A stretch of 64,000 nucleotides of DNA. Origin: Sporisorium sorghi. Its lineage: Eukaryota; Basidiomycota; Ustilaginomycetes; Ustilaginales; Ustilaginaceae. The notes under the pieces were generated by a model, which was not told the DNA's origin, did no database searches, and saw only the letters and a program-made list of their open reading frames with translations. The position numbers and the translations under genes are program-made. The stretch lies in NCBI GenBank assembly GCA_023212695.1, contig JALCCG010000003.1, positions 186,001 to 250,000 on the forward strand. The letters run 5' to 3'. Positions 17,553-28,209 of this stretch are shown here, in pieces. How positions within the stretch are numbered: position 1 is the stretch's first letter; the number at the start of each line of letters is the position of its first letter.

Positions 17553-18390
17553 CTTGATTTCTCCGTTCCTCGTCATCAAGAGCGAACCGCACCAGTTCTT
17601 TTTTAATCTCGGACAGCTGCGTATCGATGCGAGCATCCACGCTTCCGAATGAGGAGCGGATCACGCAGCCGCGATCCTTCACCGTAGAATCCGGCAGAAT
17701 TTGAAGCTCAGCCTGGGAATCGATCGACAATCCGAGCTCTTCCCGTGCCGCATAGACAAATTCAAACTGTTCGGGAGCCACACAGAGCGAGATGATTCCT
17801 TTTTCCCGTTTGCGGGCCAGATTCTTCCGAATGAGCTCCAGGGTAAAGTCAGGCTCGATTGTTAACTGATGATCCAGCACCTTCTCGGCAATGCTGCAGC
17901 TGAGCTCCACCAGGAACGGCTCCGCCTCCTGAATTAAATCGTCCTTGGCCTGGTGAGCCAGTTGGAGCAACTCGCTTGCTTGAACCGTCGCCTGCTCCAT
18001 CAGTTCCTTCATCTCAAGCTCTGCCTTGGCAGAGCCCTCAGCGTATCCCTGATTAAAACCTTCCATCTTCAGCGTCTCAGACAAATCCTCATCCTGAAGC
18101 CTGCGTTCAGTCCACCATGCTTCAATCTGCTGCTGCGCTTCGGTCAATAACCGTTCCGCCTCTTCCGAAGCCTCCCGTATTTGCCTTTCGGCAAACTCTT
18201 GGGCATCCTTCAGCATCTCATGCTTCAAACGTTCGGCTTCAGCCAGCGTCTGCACAACTGCCGGCTCCGCAGTCGGAGCAGCATACTCCTCGACCGTTTC
18301 CTCGGTTGGTGAAGCGTAACGACGAGCAAGATCCAACTCTTTCAACACATCCATCGGTTTATAGTGGGACGATTTGATCAAGTTAGACAA
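17536..18390 (-). CDS. fliH: FliH, regulator/stator of the export ATPase
   Basis: The protein is Glu/Gln/Ala-rich and coiled-coil in the first two thirds, with a C-terminal FliH/HrpE-like domain (LSCSIAEKVLDHQLTIEPDF). It anchors and restrains FliI at the C-ring. Three starts are possible inside the fliG end: GTG at 18411, ATG at 18399 (only two bases after GGAGG) and TTG at 18390 (nine bases after GGAGGAG). I use the TTG, giving MSNLIKSSHYKPM. The overlap with fliG is then eight bases. Confidence 0.9.
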   Translation of the reverse strand: MSNLIKSSHYKPMDVLKELDLARRYASPTEETVEEYAAPTAEPAVVQTLAEAERLKHEMLKDAQEFAERQIREASEEAERLLTEAQQQIEAWWTERRLQDEDLSETLKMEGFNQGYAEGSAKAELEMKELMEQATVQASELLQLAHQAKDDLIQEAEPFLVELSCSIAEKVLDHQLTIEPDFTLELIRKNLARKREKGIISLCVAPEQFEFVYAAREELGLSIDSQAELQILPDSTVKDRGCVIRSSFGSVDARIDTQLSEIKKELVRFALDDEERRNQDEEAE

Positions 18391-19399
18391 TGATGTCATC
18401 TCCTCCGCCACGGGCTATAATGACCTCGCCCGCCTCTTCGAGTCTTCGGATCGTGCTTACAATCCGTGTCTGAGCTTCCTCAACATCACGCAGCCGCACC
18501 GGACCCATGTATTCCATTTCTTCGCGGAAGGTTTCGGCCATACGCTTGGACATGTTGCGGAAAATAACATCGCGTACTTCTTCGCTTGCCACCTTGAGCG
18601 CAAGCTGCAAATCCGCATTCTCGACATCGCGGATAATACGCTGTATAGAGCGATTGTCCACATTGACGATATCCTCGAAAACAAACATCCGCTTCTTGAT
18701 TTCTTCTGCAAGCTCGGGATCCTGGATTTCCAAGGAATCGAGGATCGTTCTTTCCGTTCCGCGGTCAACCCCGTTCAGGATTTGAACGATGGACTCAATG
18801 CCACCGGCACTTGTATAATCCTGAGTCACCGTCGCTGACAGTTTCTGTTCAAGCACACGCTCGACCTGGGAAATGACTTCAGGAGAAGTACTGTCCATCA
18901 CAGCTACCCTGCGGGCAACTTCTGCCTGCTTCTCTTGCGGAAGCGAGGACAAAATCGCAGAGGCCTGCTCGTACTGGAGATAAGATAATACGAGAGCAAT
19001 CGTTTGTGCATTTTCGTTCTGGATAAAGTTCAGGATTTGGCTTGGGTCCGCTTTGCGGGCGAAGTCAAACGGTCTTACCTGAAGCGTTGCGGTCAACCTG
19101 TTGATCACTTCCATCGCTTTTTGTTGACCAAGCGCCTTCTCCAAAATTTCTTTAGCGTAATTAATACCGCCCTGGGAGATGTACTCCTGGGCCAAACAAA
19201 TCTGATGGAATTCTTGAATGATGCTATCTTTCTCCACACTGTCGACTTTGCGAACGTTCGCGATCTCTAGTGTTAATTGTTCAATTTCATCATCTCGAAG
19301 ATGCTTAAATATTTGAGCAGACACTTCCGGGCCAAGTGTAATGAGCAGTATAGCTGCTTTTTGACGTCCGCTTAACATTTGGTTATTTCCCTTAGCCAA
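18383..19399 (-). CDS. fliG: FliG, rotor protein of the flagellar switch
   Basis: The protein aligns along its length with B. subtilis FliG: LSGRQKAAILLITLGPEVSA at the N-terminus, EILEKALGQQKAMEVINRLT in the middle and the C-terminal torque domain ending in GGGDDIIV. The frame opens with GTG at 19408, but the TTG at 19399 follows AGAGGTGG at five bases and gives exactly 338 residues starting MAKGNNQ, like the MARRD start of B. subtilis. FliG joins the MS ring (FliF) to FliM and meets MotA. Confidence 0.97.
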   Translation of the reverse strand: MAKGNNQMLSGRQKAAILLITLGPEVSAQIFKHLRDDEIEQLTLEIANVRKVDSVEKDSIIQEFHQICLAQEYISQGGINYAKEILEKALGQQKAMEVINRLTATLQVRPFDFARKADPSQILNFIQNENAQTIALVLSYLQYEQASAILSSLPQEKQAEVARRVAVMDSTSPEVISQVERVLEQKLSATVTQDYTSAGGIESIVQILNGVDRGTERTILDSLEIQDPELAEEIKKRMFVFEDIVNVDNRSIQRIIRDVENADLQLALKVASEEVRDVIFRNMSKRMAETFREEMEYMGPVRLRDVEEAQTRIVSTIRRLEEAGEVIIARGGGDDIIV

Positions 19400-19410
19400 T
19401 GCTTCCACCT

Positions 19411-20991
19411 CTATTCCTCAGCTAGCCATGTGCGAAGTAAATTCACGAATTCATCTGGCTTCTTCTTCGCCAAGGTTTCGAGCTGCTTACGAACCTGGCT
19501 TTCATTGGTTATGCTTTCGAGATTTATTGACGGGAATTCTGTAACTGGCGGAAGCTGAATGTCATCTTCAAGCTCTTCCTGCTGTTGTCTGCGTCGGCGG
19601 ATAAAGAAGTAAGCTCCCCCCGCAATCAATGCTAACGCAGCAATACCAATTCCCCATAATACAGGCTGAGAAAAAACAGTTTTCGTATTTTCATCCGGAT
19701 TTACATTAAATACCTGTGAATTAACCGAAACTTTTTTGGACAGATCAGCGTCTGTATAAGTAGAACCCGAATCTGCAAGCGATGCTCTTACAATGTTGAC
19801 CAGAATGTTTTGAATAGCCGTTCTTGTAGGATCGTCTAAAGCTTGTTGTCCGGCGGGTGGTTCAACCGAGACATTAATGGTTAAATCTTTAACAGTATAT
19901 GGGCTTGCGATGATATCCTTGGTAATCCGGTTAACTTCGTAGTTAACAGTTTTGGAGAGCTCTTCCGAGTTCGTTTCACCGCTTCCAGAGTCGCTTGGAT
20001 ATCCTGGAACAGCCTCTTGGCCTACACCGGCCACTCCGCCGGTCGGACTGCTGGTTCCCGAATAGTTCTTCTGGATTTCCTGAACACTAAGCTCGATCCC
20101 CTTCATTTCTTCTTCATCCACAGGGGTTACGATGTTTTCCTTGCTCTGCACCTGATCGAAATTCAGTTTGGAAGCTACGAGAACATTCACTTTATTTGAA
20201 CCCATGTATTGCGAGAGAAATTGCTGAACATTTTGCCTAACTTCGCTTTCGAATTTTTTCTGAAGAGCAAAGTTCTCTTCCACCTTGCCAATCAATCCGC
20301 CTTGACCGCCCTTAGCTGTTGCGAGCAGCTCGACTTCGTCATTGGTGATTGTAATATTCTCAACCGGCAAGTTTGGAATCGCAGTCTTCACGAGGTTGTA
20401 ATAGCCGTCAATGACTTCTTGATTAGGACGATAGCCCGGCTTAAATTGCACAACTACGGAAGCGCTGGCTTTATCTTCGTTCCCGTTTTTCGCAAATACA
20501 CTTTCCTTGGGAAGGTTTAATAGCACGGTTGCATCTTGAACGCCCTGCATCTTCTCAAGCAGCCGTTCTACTTCGCCGTTCAGTGCATTTACATACTTCA
20601 CTTCGAACTCGTTATCGGTCATTCCGATGGCTGACGCATTCTTCTCGAAGGTTTCGAATCCGATCGTACCATTCTGCACAAGTCCTTGTGAGCCTACATC
20701 AATCTGGACTTTAGCTGCACTCGTGCTAGGTACCAGGATGCTTCTGCCATCCTCACTCAGCTTATAAGAAATTCCTTGGGTCTCCAGGTGGCTGATGATT
20801 CCCGCGGCGTCGCTGGAATTCAAATCCCGGAATGCTACTTCGTATTTCGTCTTAGAGAACTGCATCGTTAGTACGATCAGAGCAATCAGAACAAATGCAA
20901 TTGTAGCGATTAACATTATTTTTTGTTTGTTGCTGAATTGGTTCCAATATTGGGTCATTCTTTCCCGATACTGGGCGATTCTCTCGTTCAC
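19411..20991 (-). CDS. fliF: FliF, MS-ring protein
   Basis: The 526-residue protein has membrane segments near residues 25-45 and 435-460. Between them lie YscJ-type ring domains (DAAGIISHLETQGISYKLSE, VQDATVLLNLPKESVFA) and a Gly/Ser/Pro-rich loop. The cytosolic tail ends KKPDEFVNLLRTWLAEE, the FliG-binding helix. FliF makes the first ring on which the motor is built. The start is GTG with GGGGTGA upstream. Confidence 0.97.
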   Translation of the reverse strand: MNERIAQYRERMTQYWNQFSNKQKIMLIATIAFVLIALIVLTMQFSKTKYEVAFRDLNSSDAAGIISHLETQGISYKLSEDGRSILVPSTSAAKVQIDVGSQGLVQNGTIGFETFEKNASAIGMTDNEFEVKYVNALNGEVERLLEKMQGVQDATVLLNLPKESVFAKNGNEDKASASVVVQFKPGYRPNQEVIDGYYNLVKTAIPNLPVENITITNDEVELLATAKGGQGGLIGKVEENFALQKKFESEVRQNVQQFLSQYMGSNKVNVLVASKLNFDQVQSKENIVTPVDEEEMKGIELSVQEIQKNYSGTSSPTGGVAGVGQEAVPGYPSDSGSGETNSEELSKTVNYEVNRITKDIIASPYTVKDLTINVSVEPPAGQQALDDPTRTAIQNILVNIVRASLADSGSTYTDADLSKKVSVNSQVFNVNPDENTKTVFSQPVLWGIGIAALALIAGGAYFFIRRRRQQQEELEDDIQLPPVTEFPSINLESITNESQVRKQLETLAKKKPDEFVNLLRTWLAEE

Positions 20992-21025
20992 ATTGTCACC
21001 CCATCCGAAACTTTGCTAGAAACAT

Positions 21026-21334
21026 TTAGATTTGCGTGCGCATGATCTCTTGATAGGCTTCTACCACTTTGTTTCGGACCTGTGTTGTGAGCTGAATGCT
21101 CAACAGAGCCTGTTGGGCGGATATCATCGCCTGATCTACGTTTACTTGTCCAATCATTAATTTATCGGTCATCACATGTGCATTCTGTTCCTGTGCTGAC
21201 ACAGAGTTCAGTGCTTCATTCAGGTAAGAACCAAAATCACGGATTGATTCAGAAGGAGTCGCTCCATTTTTCACCTGCTCTTGTAGTTGAAGTGGCTGTA
21301 CACCCTGAACACTGAACATTGCGTTTTGAATCAT
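21026..21334 (-). CDS. fliE: FliE, MS ring-rod junction protein
   Basis: The 102-residue protein has the FliE core SFGSYLNEALN-like stretch (RDFGSYLNEALNSVSAQEQN) and the helix MIGQVNVDQAMISAQQALLS followed by QLTTQVRNKVVEAYQEIMRTQ, typical at the C-terminus. It is the first exported subunit and joins FliF to the rod. It lies between flgC and fliF. Confidence 0.94.
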   Translation of the reverse strand: MIQNAMFSVQGVQPLQLQEQVKNGATPSESIRDFGSYLNEALNSVSAQEQNAHVMTDKLMIGQVNVDQAMISAQQALLSIQLTTQVRNKVVEAYQEIMRTQI

Positions 21335-21377
21335 AATTCTGTCCTCCTACTATGTGTGCTTATGTATTTTATTCTTC

Positions 21378-21827
21378 TTATCTTCCAATCTCTAATGCCT
21401 TCATGATCATGGCTTTCGAAGCATTTATCGCTGTTACGTTAGCTTCGTAAGAACGGGTGGCTGCAAGCATATCCACCATCTCCTTCGTTATATCCACGTT
21501 AGGCATAAAGACATAACCTTCTGTATTTGCATCGGGATGAGTAGGGTTATATACCCGTTTCAGCGGCGCTTGATCTTCCTGCACTGCCGCAACCTTTACT
21601 CCTTGCCCCGCATCCTGACCACTCATCTGAGCTCTGAGGAGTCCTTCAAACGATTCTTGCTGCGGCTGAAACACAACAGTCTTTCGGCGATACGGAACGG
21701 CTTGTCCATTCTCGATTCGCGCGCGAGTGGTTTCCGCATTGGCTATGTTGGAGGAGATGACATCCATTCGAAGCCGTTGTGCTGTAAGAGCTGATGCATT
21801 AATCCCAAAGCTATTGCTAATATTCAT
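21378..21827 (-). CDS. flgC: FlgC, proximal rod protein
   Basis: The 149-residue protein starts MNISNSFGINASALTAQRLR followed by MDVISSNIANAETTR, the rod N-terminal signature. Its C-terminus (MVDMLAATRSYEANVTAINA) is the matching rod helix. Length and order flgB-flgC-fliE are typical. Confidence 0.96.
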   Translation of the reverse strand: MNISNSFGINASALTAQRLRMDVISSNIANAETTRARIENGQAVPYRRKTVVFQPQQESFEGLLRAQMSGQDAGQGVKVAAVQEDQAPLKRVYNPTHPDANTEGYVFMPNVDITKEMVDMLAATRSYEANVTAINASKAMIMKALEIGR

Positions 21828-21832
21828 GAACC

Positions 21833-22240
21833 CTATCTCCCTTCAATAGCTGTACGCATCATTCGAATCTGCTCATTTACAGCTTGTATGTATGAATTAT
21901 AACGAAGCTGATTCTCTGCAAGCAGCGACATTTCTCTGTCTGCATCGACATTATTCTGGTTGTTGTTCATAGAGCTGCTTCCATCCTTCATGACTGAAGC
22001 GTCGGGAATTCCCCCTGTAGGACCAATAACAAAATGTCTGGGATCCGTTCTTCTGCCCTGAAGCGATAAATCGGCTCCATCCATTTCCTTTTTCAGAAGA
22101 CTCTCAAAGGATACCTCGGATCGCTTAAAATGAGGAGTATCCACGTTCGCGATGTTGTTCGCAATCACATTGTTTCTGAGATTTGCCGCATCCAAACCGC
22201 TTTGAAGCCGTTGAAAAGAACTATTGTTCAACAGATTCAC
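21833..22240 (-). CDS. flgB: FlgB, proximal rod protein and first gene of the fla/che operon
   Basis: The frame is open further upstream, but the best start is the GTG at 22240, nine bases after AGGAGG. This gives MNLLNNSSFQRLQSGLDAAN and 135 residues. The NNVIANNIANVDTPHFKRSE block is the rod signature. FlgB begins the long operon running to the left edge. In B. subtilis codY lies directly before flgB; here a 458-base spacer with the hslU terminator precedes it, so flgB should have its own promoter, although I could not place a convincing one. Confidence 0.94.
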   Translation of the reverse strand: MNLLNNSSFQRLQSGLDAANLRNNVIANNIANVDTPHFKRSEVSFESLLKKEMDGADLSLQGRRTDPRHFVIGPTGGIPDASVMKDGSSSMNNNQNNVDADREMSLLAENQLRYNSYIQAVNEQIRMMRTAIEGR

Positions 22241-22698
22241 TAGCTCATTCCTCCTGACTGGACTTTGCAAGAAGATATTCCACTCTTCCTAGCTAAATCC
22301 TCTTTTTTCGACAAAGAATATAATCCGTACGCACTAACCTAGGTCTTAAGTAGAAAAAGACAACATGATGTCACATAAACTAAGTTTCTTAAAGATTGGG
22401 ACTTTTTACAATAAGAAAAAAGCCCTATCTTTTACCAAAAAGAAGGGCTTTGTATTCATTTTTATTCGGTTTTTTTCTATATTATTGCAAATCGTACCAC
22501 TAATTCTGTAAATTTTAATCGTTTTTCCCCAAACGATAGGTCCCGGAACATTTAGAGAAATTCACAAAATATTGCGAAAACCGTCCCGGCACCTTCCAAC
22601 ATGCGAAAGCTCTTCGACAACTTGCTGCGAGGATTCACGATGAATATCGACAATTATCTCCGTGCGTTTACTCGGCTAATAGGCCTATATGGCTGCAA
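22241..22698. other. Spacer between hslU and flgB; no gene seen
   Basis: These 458 bases hold the hslU terminator (22413-22451) and AT-rich DNA on either side. An apparent plus-strand reading frame starting at 22601 runs into hslU in antisense and has no ribosome site, so it is not called. The flgB promoter must lie between 22240 and about 22412. I found no clear sigma-A or sigma-D pair there. No codY gene or readable remnant of one was recognised. Confidence 0.6.
22413..22451 (-). terminator. Rho-independent terminator after hslU
   Basis: Arms AAAGCCCT (22419-22426) and AGGGCTTT (22444-22451) pair, and the inner TCTTTT/AAAAGA bases extend the stem around a very short loop. On the minus strand the stem is followed by a T-run. 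It ends the sucC-to-hslU side transcripts about 250 bases past the hslU stop and isolates flgB. Confidence 0.85.
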
Positions 22699-24105
22699 CT
22701 ACAGGATATATTGGCTTAAATCCCGATCCTGGGCGATACCTGCGAGCTTTTCCCGGACATATTCCGGCGTAATCACCATACGGTCCAGCGTAAGCTCAGG
22801 TGCTTCAAACGAGAGGTCTTCAAGCAGTTTCTCCAATATGGTATGAAGTCTGCGCGCACCGATATTCTCCGTGTTCTGATTCACTGATGCAGCAATCTGG
22901 GCAATTTCCCGAATCGCCTCAGGAGAAAACTCCACTTCAAGATCCTCCGTTCGCAGCAGATTGACGTATTGTTTCGTTAACGCATTTTTCGGTTCTGTCA
23001 AAATCGACACAAAATCGTCCAAAGTCAAACTGCTCAGCTCTACCCGGATCGGAAAACGTCCCTGAAGCTCCGGAATCAAATCCGATGGTTTGGCAATATG
23101 AAATGCGCCTGCAGCGATAAACAGCACGAAATCCGTTTTTACCGGACCGTACTTCGTCATGATCGTTGAGCCCTCTACAATCGGCAAAATATCGCGCTGA
23201 ACGCCTTCTCTGGAGACATCCGGTCCCGATTGTCTGCCTTGACTCGCAACCTTATCGATCTCATCAATAAAGATAATACCCGATTGTTCAGCCCGGCGTA
23301 TCGATTCCTGGATGACGTCATCCATATCAATCAATTTACCTGCTTCCTCTTGTGTAAGCACTTTCCTTGCTTCCTTGACGGACAGTTTGCGTCGCTTGGT
23401 CCGCTTCGGCATGAGGTTGCCAAACATCTCCTGCATGTTCATGCCCATCTGGTCATTCCCTTGACCGGCAAACATATCAAACATGTTGGGAGCAGCATCC
23501 TCCACATCAATCTCTACCGTGTCATCCTCAAGTTTGCCCGACAGGAGATTAAACCGGACCTGCCTGCGTTTCTCCTTCAGACTTACGTCCTTATCTGCCG
23601 AATCCTCTTCTTCCGCCTGTGTATCATTATTGTTTCCACCAAACAGCATTTCGAATGGATTACGCTGACTCTTCTGCCCCTTGGTTGATGGCGCCAGCAG
23701 CTGTACGATCCGCTCATTTGCCAATTCTTCGGCTTTGTCCTTTACCTGCTCCGTGCGCTCCAGCTTCACCATGCGTATGGCAGTTTCCACAAGGTCCCGT
23801 ACCATCGACTCCACGTCACGGCCAACATAGCCAACCTCCGTAAACTTTGTGGCCTCGACCTTCACAAAAGGCGCATGGACGAGCTTCGCGAGTCTTCTCG
23901 CAATCTCCGTTTTACCCACGCCGGTAGGTCCGATCATCAGAATGTTTTTCGGTACGATCTCATCCCGCTCGTCATCGGTAAGCAAACTGCGGCGATAACG
24001 ATTGCGAAGTGCAACGGCGACTGATTTTTTAGCTTCCTTCTGGCCTACGATGTATTTATCCAGTTCGGATACAATCTGTCTAGGCGTCATCGATTCTTTA
24101 CTCAT
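22699..24105 (-). CDS. hslU: HslU (ClpY), ATPase of the HslUV protease
   Basis: The protein has Walker [21 protein letters not shown], Walker [12 protein letters not shown], an acidic I-domain insert (about residues 150-260) and the C-terminal DRDLSQYIL tail that docks into HslV. Start: ATG at 24105 has GGAGGT seven bases upstream; the frame opens five codons earlier without a site. HslU unfolds substrates and feeds them to the HslV chamber. hslV lies 48 bases upstream. In B. subtilis codY follows; here it does not. Confidence 0.97.
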   Translation of the reverse strand: MSKESMTPRQIVSELDKYIVGQKEAKKSVAVALRNRYRRSLLTDDERDEIVPKNILMIGPTGVGKTEIARRLAKLVHAPFVKVEATKFTEVGYVGRDVESMVRDLVETAIRMVKLERTEQVKDKAEELANERIVQLLAPSTKGQKSQRNPFEMLFGGNNNDTQAEEEDSADKDVSLKEKRRQVRFNLLSGKLEDDTVEIDVEDAAPNMFDMFAGQGNDQMGMNMQEMFGNLMPKRTKRRKLSVKEARKVLTQEEAGKLIDMDDVIQESIRRAEQSGIIFIDEIDKVASQGRQSGPDVSREGVQRDILPIVEGSTIMTKYGPVKTDFVLFIAAGAFHIAKPSDLIPELQGRFPIRVELSSLTLDDFVSILTEPKNALTKQYVNLLRTEDLEVEFSPEAIREIAQIAASVNQNTENIGARRLHTILEKLLEDLSFEAPELTLDRMVITPEYVREKLAGIAQDRDLSQYIL

Positions 24106-24153
24106 CGCGAATACCTCCACCCTGATATGGCTATTTGATGCTATATGGCATTC

Positions 24154-24696
24154 TTACAGCTCTTCGACAATAATATTGCTGTTAGTATAGACGCACACCT
24201 CTGAAGCGATTTGGAGCGCTTCTCTGGCTATGTCTTTTGCTTCCATATGCCCCGCATGGCGCTTAAGCGCACGTCCCGCCGACAATGCAAAATTGCCCCC
24301 TGAGCCAATGGCCAGCACATCATCATCCGGCTCGATAATTTCTCCGCCGCCAGAAATCAGCAGCATCCCCGTTTTATCCATAACAATCATCAAAGCTTCA
24401 AGCTTGCGAAGCACTCGGTCTTGACGCCAATCCTTCGCAAGTTCGACAGCGGCACGCTGCAAGTTGCCATGATGCTCCTCCAGCTTGCCCTCGAATTTCT
24501 CAAACAACGTAATCGCATCCGCCACAGAACCGGCAAAACCGGCGACAACTTGTCCCCGGTAAAGACGGCGCACTTTCTTGGCGGTCTGCTTCATGACTAC
24601 ACTTTCACCAAATGTGACTTGACCATCGCCGGCAATGGCAGCTGTGCCATTATGCCGAACAGCACAAATCGTTGTGGCGTGAAAAGTCATTTCCAT
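24154..24696 (-). CDS. hslV: HslV (ClpQ), peptidase of the HslUV protease
   Basis: The 180-residue protein matches ClpQ/Hsl[45 protein letters not shown] and [15 protein letters not shown]. These enzymes use the residue exposed at the mature N-terminus as nucleophile: Thr in E. coli, an N-terminal Ser in B. subtilis. Here the ATG with a GGGAGGT site nine bases away gives Met-Glu-Met-Thr, which would not expose Thr or Ser by simple Met removal. A second ATG two codons later gives Met-Thr but lies 15 bases from the site. The real N-terminus is therefore uncertain. Confidence 0.95.
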   Translation of the reverse strand: MEMTFHATTICAVRHNGTAAIAGDGQVTFGESVVMKQTAKKVRRLYRGQVVAGFAGSVADAITLFEKFEGKLEEHHGNLQRAAVELAKDWRQDRVLRKLEALMIVMDKTGMLLISGGGEIIEPDDDVLAIGSGGNFALSAGRALKRHAGHMEAKDIAREALQIASEVCVYTNSNIIVEEL

Positions 24697-24723
24697 GATG
24701 GCAGGACCTCCCTAAGAAATAAG

Positions 24724-26052
24724 TTACATCGTATTTAGTTCTTTAGCATTAATAAACACACGAATTCCGTCAAGAGCACGGTTAGCAAGAGCGTCATTTT
24801 TTTCCTTTTTGTTACGTATACGTTTCTCCAGATTTGGAAGAAGACCGAAGTTCGCATTCATCGGCTGGAAATTATCAGGATCTGCATGGGTTATGTAGTA
24901 TGCCATGCTGCCGATAGCTGATTCCTGAGGGAAAACGACACCCTCCTGCCCCTGTGCTGCTCTTGCTGCATTAATTCCTGCAATCAAGCCAGATGCTGCT
25001 GATTCCACATAGCCCTCAACGCCTGTCATTTGTCCTGCCAGATACAGATTAGGTCTGGTCTTTACCTGATAGGTTTGTTCGAGCAGCTTAGGAGAATTAA
25101 CAAATGTATTCCGGTGCATAACGCCATATCGTACGATTTCAGCGTTCTCTAGTCCCGGAATCATGGAAATAACCCGCTTCTGCTCGCCCCACTTCAGATG
25201 AGTCTGGAAGCCAACAAGATTATACAGAGTTCCCGCTGCATTATCCTGACGCAGCTGCACAACCGCGTGCGGCAGCTCGCCCGTATGCGGGTTTACCAGT
25301 CCCACAGGCTTCATCGGGCCGAATAAGGCCGTTTGTTTACCGCGTTTCATCATAACCTCGATCGGCATACAGCCCTCAAAATAAATCTCCTTCTCAAACT
25401 CTTTCAATTGGGCAACCTCGGCATTGATAAGGGCATCATAGAAGGCATCAAACTCTTCTTCCGTCATCGGGCAATTGAGATAAGCTGCCTCACCTTTATC
25501 ATAGCGGGATGCCAGATACACTTTGCTCATATCGATGGAATCTTTCTCCACAATCGGAGCAGCCGCATCGTAAAAATAGAAATAGTCTTCGCCCATCAGC
25601 TCTCGGATTTGCGACGACAGTGCGGGAGAAGTGAGCGGTCCTGTTGCGATAACAACAATGCCTTCTTCAGGTATATGCTGAATTTCTTCATTTACGACCT
25701 CAATCAACGGATGGTTATGCAGCGTTTCCGTAATTTCGCCTGAGAAGCCATCACGGTCAACGGCCAGTGCGCCGCCTGCCGGTACGGAATTGCGATCTGC
25801 CGAGCCGATAACAAGCGAGTTCAGCATCCGCATTTCTTCCTTCAGTACGCCTACCGCATTAGTCAAGCCATTCGCCCGAAGTGAATTGCTGCACACAAGC
25901 TCAGCGAACTTGTCCGTATGATGCGCCGGTGTCTTTACGACCGGACGCATCTCATATAGTGTAACGGGTACCCCACGGCTCGCGATCTGCCAGGCAGCCT
26001 CACTGCCTGCAAGTCCCGCACCGATAACCGTAACCCTCTGTGAATCTGTCAA
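24724..26052 (-). CDS. trmFO: TrmFO, folate/FAD-dependent tRNA m5U54 methyltransferase
   Basis: The protein has an N-terminal FAD site ([19 protein letters not shown]) and family blocks [40 protein letters not shown] and [17 protein letters not shown]. TrmFO makes 5-methyluridine at position 54 in the T-loop of tRNA using methylene-tetrahydrofolate. An ATG at 26058 lies only two bases from AGGGGG; the TTG at 26052 lies about eight bases away and is used. The gene follows topA by 21 bases, the usual order (gid in B. subtilis). The xerC/codV gene normally next is missing. Confidence 0.96.
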   Translation of the reverse strand: MTDSQRVTVIGAGLAGSEAAWQIASRGVPVTLYEMRPVVKTPAHHTDKFAELVCSNSLRANGLTNAVGVLKEEMRMLNSLVIGSADRNSVPAGGALAVDRDGFSGEITETLHNHPLIEVVNEEIQHIPEEGIVVIATGPLTSPALSSQIRELMGEDYFYFYDAAAPIVEKDSIDMSKVYLASRYDKGEAAYLNCPMTEEEFDAFYDALINAEVAQLKEFEKEIYFEGCMPIEVMMKRGKQTALFGPMKPVGLVNPHTGELPHAVVQLRQDNAAGTLYNLVGFQTHLKWGEQKRVISMIPGLENAEIVRYGVMHRNTFVNSPKLLEQTYQVKTRPNLYLAGQMTGVEGYVESAASGLIAGINAARAAQGQEGVVFPQESAIGSMAYYITHADPDNFQPMNANFGLLPNLEKRIRNKKEKNDALANRALDGIRVFINAKELNTM

Positions 26053-26073
26053 CGTCATTACCCCCTGTATGCC

Positions 26074-28173
26074 TTACAAATCTGCCGCTTCATCCGGTTC
26101 CTCAACCATTTCGGAATAATCACAAGAGGTACACTGTAGCTTAACCCCTTGCTTGCTCTTCTTCTCCACCATTAAACTGCTGCAGCTAGGACACGGCTTC
26201 GTTGAAGGTTTATCCCAGGATACAAAATCACATTCAGGATAACGATCACATCCAAAGAAGACGCGCCCCTTCTTGCTTCGGCGTTCCACCACGTGACCTT
26301 CCTTGCATTTCGGACACGCCACACCGATATCTTTCACGATCGGCTTGGTGTTACGGCAATCCGGAAAGCCCGAACACGCAAGAAACTTGCCGAAACGGCC
26401 AAGCTTATAAACCATGGGCTTGCCGCACTTCTCGCATATTTCATCGGAAACCTCATCTTCGATTTCGATTTCCTTCATTTCTTCCTCTGCTACTTCAAGA
26501 CGCTTTTCGAAGGATTGGTAGAACTCAGCCAACACCTTTACCCAGTCCTCGGAACCTTCCTCCACATGGTCAAGATCCTCTTCCATGTTCGCGGTAAACT
26601 CCACATTGAGGATTTCAGGGAAGAACTGCTCCATCTGTTCGATGACAAGCTCACCGAGCTCAGTTGGCATGAATTTTTTCTCTTCGATTGCAACGTAGCC
26701 CCTCTTCTGGATCGTCTCCAGTGTCGGCGCATACGTACTAGGACGCCCTATGCCGAGTTCCTCAAGCGTCTTGACCAGCCTTGCCTCCGTATAGCGTGGC
26801 GGCGGCTGTGTGAAGTGCTGCTTCGGCTCAATATCCTGTTTCTCCAGCACGTCACCCGTGTGAAGCTCCGGCAAATATTTATCTTCCTCTGTCGTCCCGT
26901 CGTCGTTACCTTCGACGTAGACCTTCATGAATCCAGGGAAACGAACCTTGGAACCGGTCGCGCGGAAGACCGTATTGTTTGCAGCGATATCTACAGAAAG
27001 CGTATCCAGTACTGCTGAAGCCATTTGACTCGCCACAAAACGCTCCCAAACAAGTTTATACAAGCGAAGCTGATCCCGGCTCATGAACGGTTTTATGGAT
27101 TCCGGATCCCGAAGTATGGAAGTGGGACGTATCGCTTCATGCGCATCCTGAGCGTTGGCTGCTTTTTTCGAATATTGTCTCGGGCTCTCCGGTACGAACG
27201 GATCACCATACTTCTCGGTGAGATATTCCTTCGCTTCTTCTTGAGCTGTCCCGGAAATACGGGTCGAGTCTGTACGCATATAGGTAATCAAACCGACAGT
27301 GCCTTCCTTGCCCAGCTCGACACCCTCGTAAAGCTGCTGGGCAACCGACATCGTCTTGGCAGCCCGGAAACCAAGTTTGCGTGCAGCTTCCTGCTGCAGT
27401 GAACTGGTCGTAAATGGTGGTGACGGGTGACGCTGGCGCTCCCGCTCTTTCACTTCACCCACTTGGAAGGAAGCATCCCGAATGGCTTCGAGAATTTCAT
27501 TCACTTCCTGTTCGTTGGTCAATTCCTTCTTCGCACCGTTAAGCTGTGTAAATTTCGCTTCGAATGCAGATCCGTTCACGGCCAGCTTGGCCGTAATGGT
27601 CCAGTATTCTTCCGGAACGAATGCACTGATTTCGTTCTCGCGATCCAGGATGATTTTGACGGCTACGGATTGAACACGACCAGCCGAGAGACCCTTTTTC
27701 ACTTTCTTCCATAGAATAGGGCTGATCTTATAACCAACCAAACGATCCAGGATGCGTCTTGCCTGCTGCGCGTTAACCAAATCCATGTTAATTTTGCGCG
27801 GCGTCTTAAAGGCATCCTTCACGGCCGTTTTCGTTATTTCATTAAATACAACCCGCAGGCTTTGGGTATCATCCAGCTCCAATGCATGCGCAAGATGCCA
27901 TGCAATGGCTTCCCCTTCGCGATCGGGGTCAGCTGCGAGGTATACTTTTTTCACCTTTTTGCTAGCATCCTTAAGTTCCTTTAAGACAGAACCTTTTCCG
28001 CGGATCGTAATGTATTTCGGATTGAAGTCATTTTCCACCTCAACCCCGATCTGGCTCTTCGGCAAATCGCGAACATGACCCATTGAAGCCTTCACGATAT
28101 ACTTGCTGCCGAGATATTTGCCAATCGTTTTCGCCTTAGCAGGCGACTCTACGATGACGAGTGAATCCGCCAC
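26074..28173 (-). CDS. topA: TopA, DNA topoisomerase I
   Basis: The N-terminal Toprim domain begins [20 protein letters not shown]. The active-site Tyr is in [14 protein letters not shown]. Three C-terminal zinc-ribbon repeats begin [26 protein letters not shown] and [13 protein letters not shown]. The enzyme relaxes negative supercoils. The GTG at 28173 lies eight bases after AGGAGG and gives the conserved N-terminus; the longer frame to 28200 adds an acidic leader not expected in the family. It lies between dprA and trmFO. Confidence 0.97.
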   Translation of the reverse strand: MADSLVIVESPAKAKTIGKYLGSKYIVKASMGHVRDLPKSQIGVEVENDFNPKYITIRGKGSVLKELKDASKKVKKVYLAADPDREGEAIAWHLAHALELDDTQSLRVVFNEITKTAVKDAFKTPRKINMDLVNAQQARRILDRLVGYKISPILWKKVKKGLSAGRVQSVAVKIILDRENEISAFVPEEYWTITAKLAVNGSAFEAKFTQLNGAKKELTNEQEVNEILEAIRDASFQVGEVKERERQRHPSPPFTTSSLQQEAARKLGFRAAKTMSVAQQLYEGVELGKEGTVGLITYMRTDSTRISGTAQEEAKEYLTEKYGDPFVPESPRQYSKKAANAQDAHEAIRPTSILRDPESIKPFMSRDQLRLYKLVWERFVASQMASAVLDTLSVDIAANNTVFRATGSKVRFPGFMKVYVEGNDDGTTEEDKYLPELHTGDVLEKQDIEPKQHFTQPPPRYTEARLVKTLEELGIGRPSTYAPTLETIQKRGYVAIEEKKFMPTELGELVIEQMEQFFPEILNVEFTANMEEDLDHVEEGSEDWVKVLAEFYQSFEKRLEVAEEEMKEIEIEDEVSDEICEKCGKPMVYKLGRFGKFLACSGFPDCRNTKPIVKDIGVACPKCKEGHVVERRSKKGRVFFGCDRYPECDFVSWDKPSTKPCPSCSSLMVEKKSKQGVKLQCTSCDYSEMVEEPDEAADL

Positions 28174-28209
28174 AGGTTCATCCTCCTCTCCAACATTCAA
28201 ACTTTCCCA

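Noticed and set aside
22241..22412. Sigma-D or sigma-A promoter before flgB
   Set aside because: No TAAA-N15-GCCGATAT and no acceptable -35/-10 pair was found; the best TATATT has no -35.
22601..22846. Plus-strand frame in the hslU-flgB spacer
   Set aside because: It runs into hslU in antisense and lacks an SD; not a codY remnant.
26293..27018. 241-codon plus-strand frame inside topA
   Set aside because: It is antisense to the well-conserved topA coding region and has no homologue-like wording.
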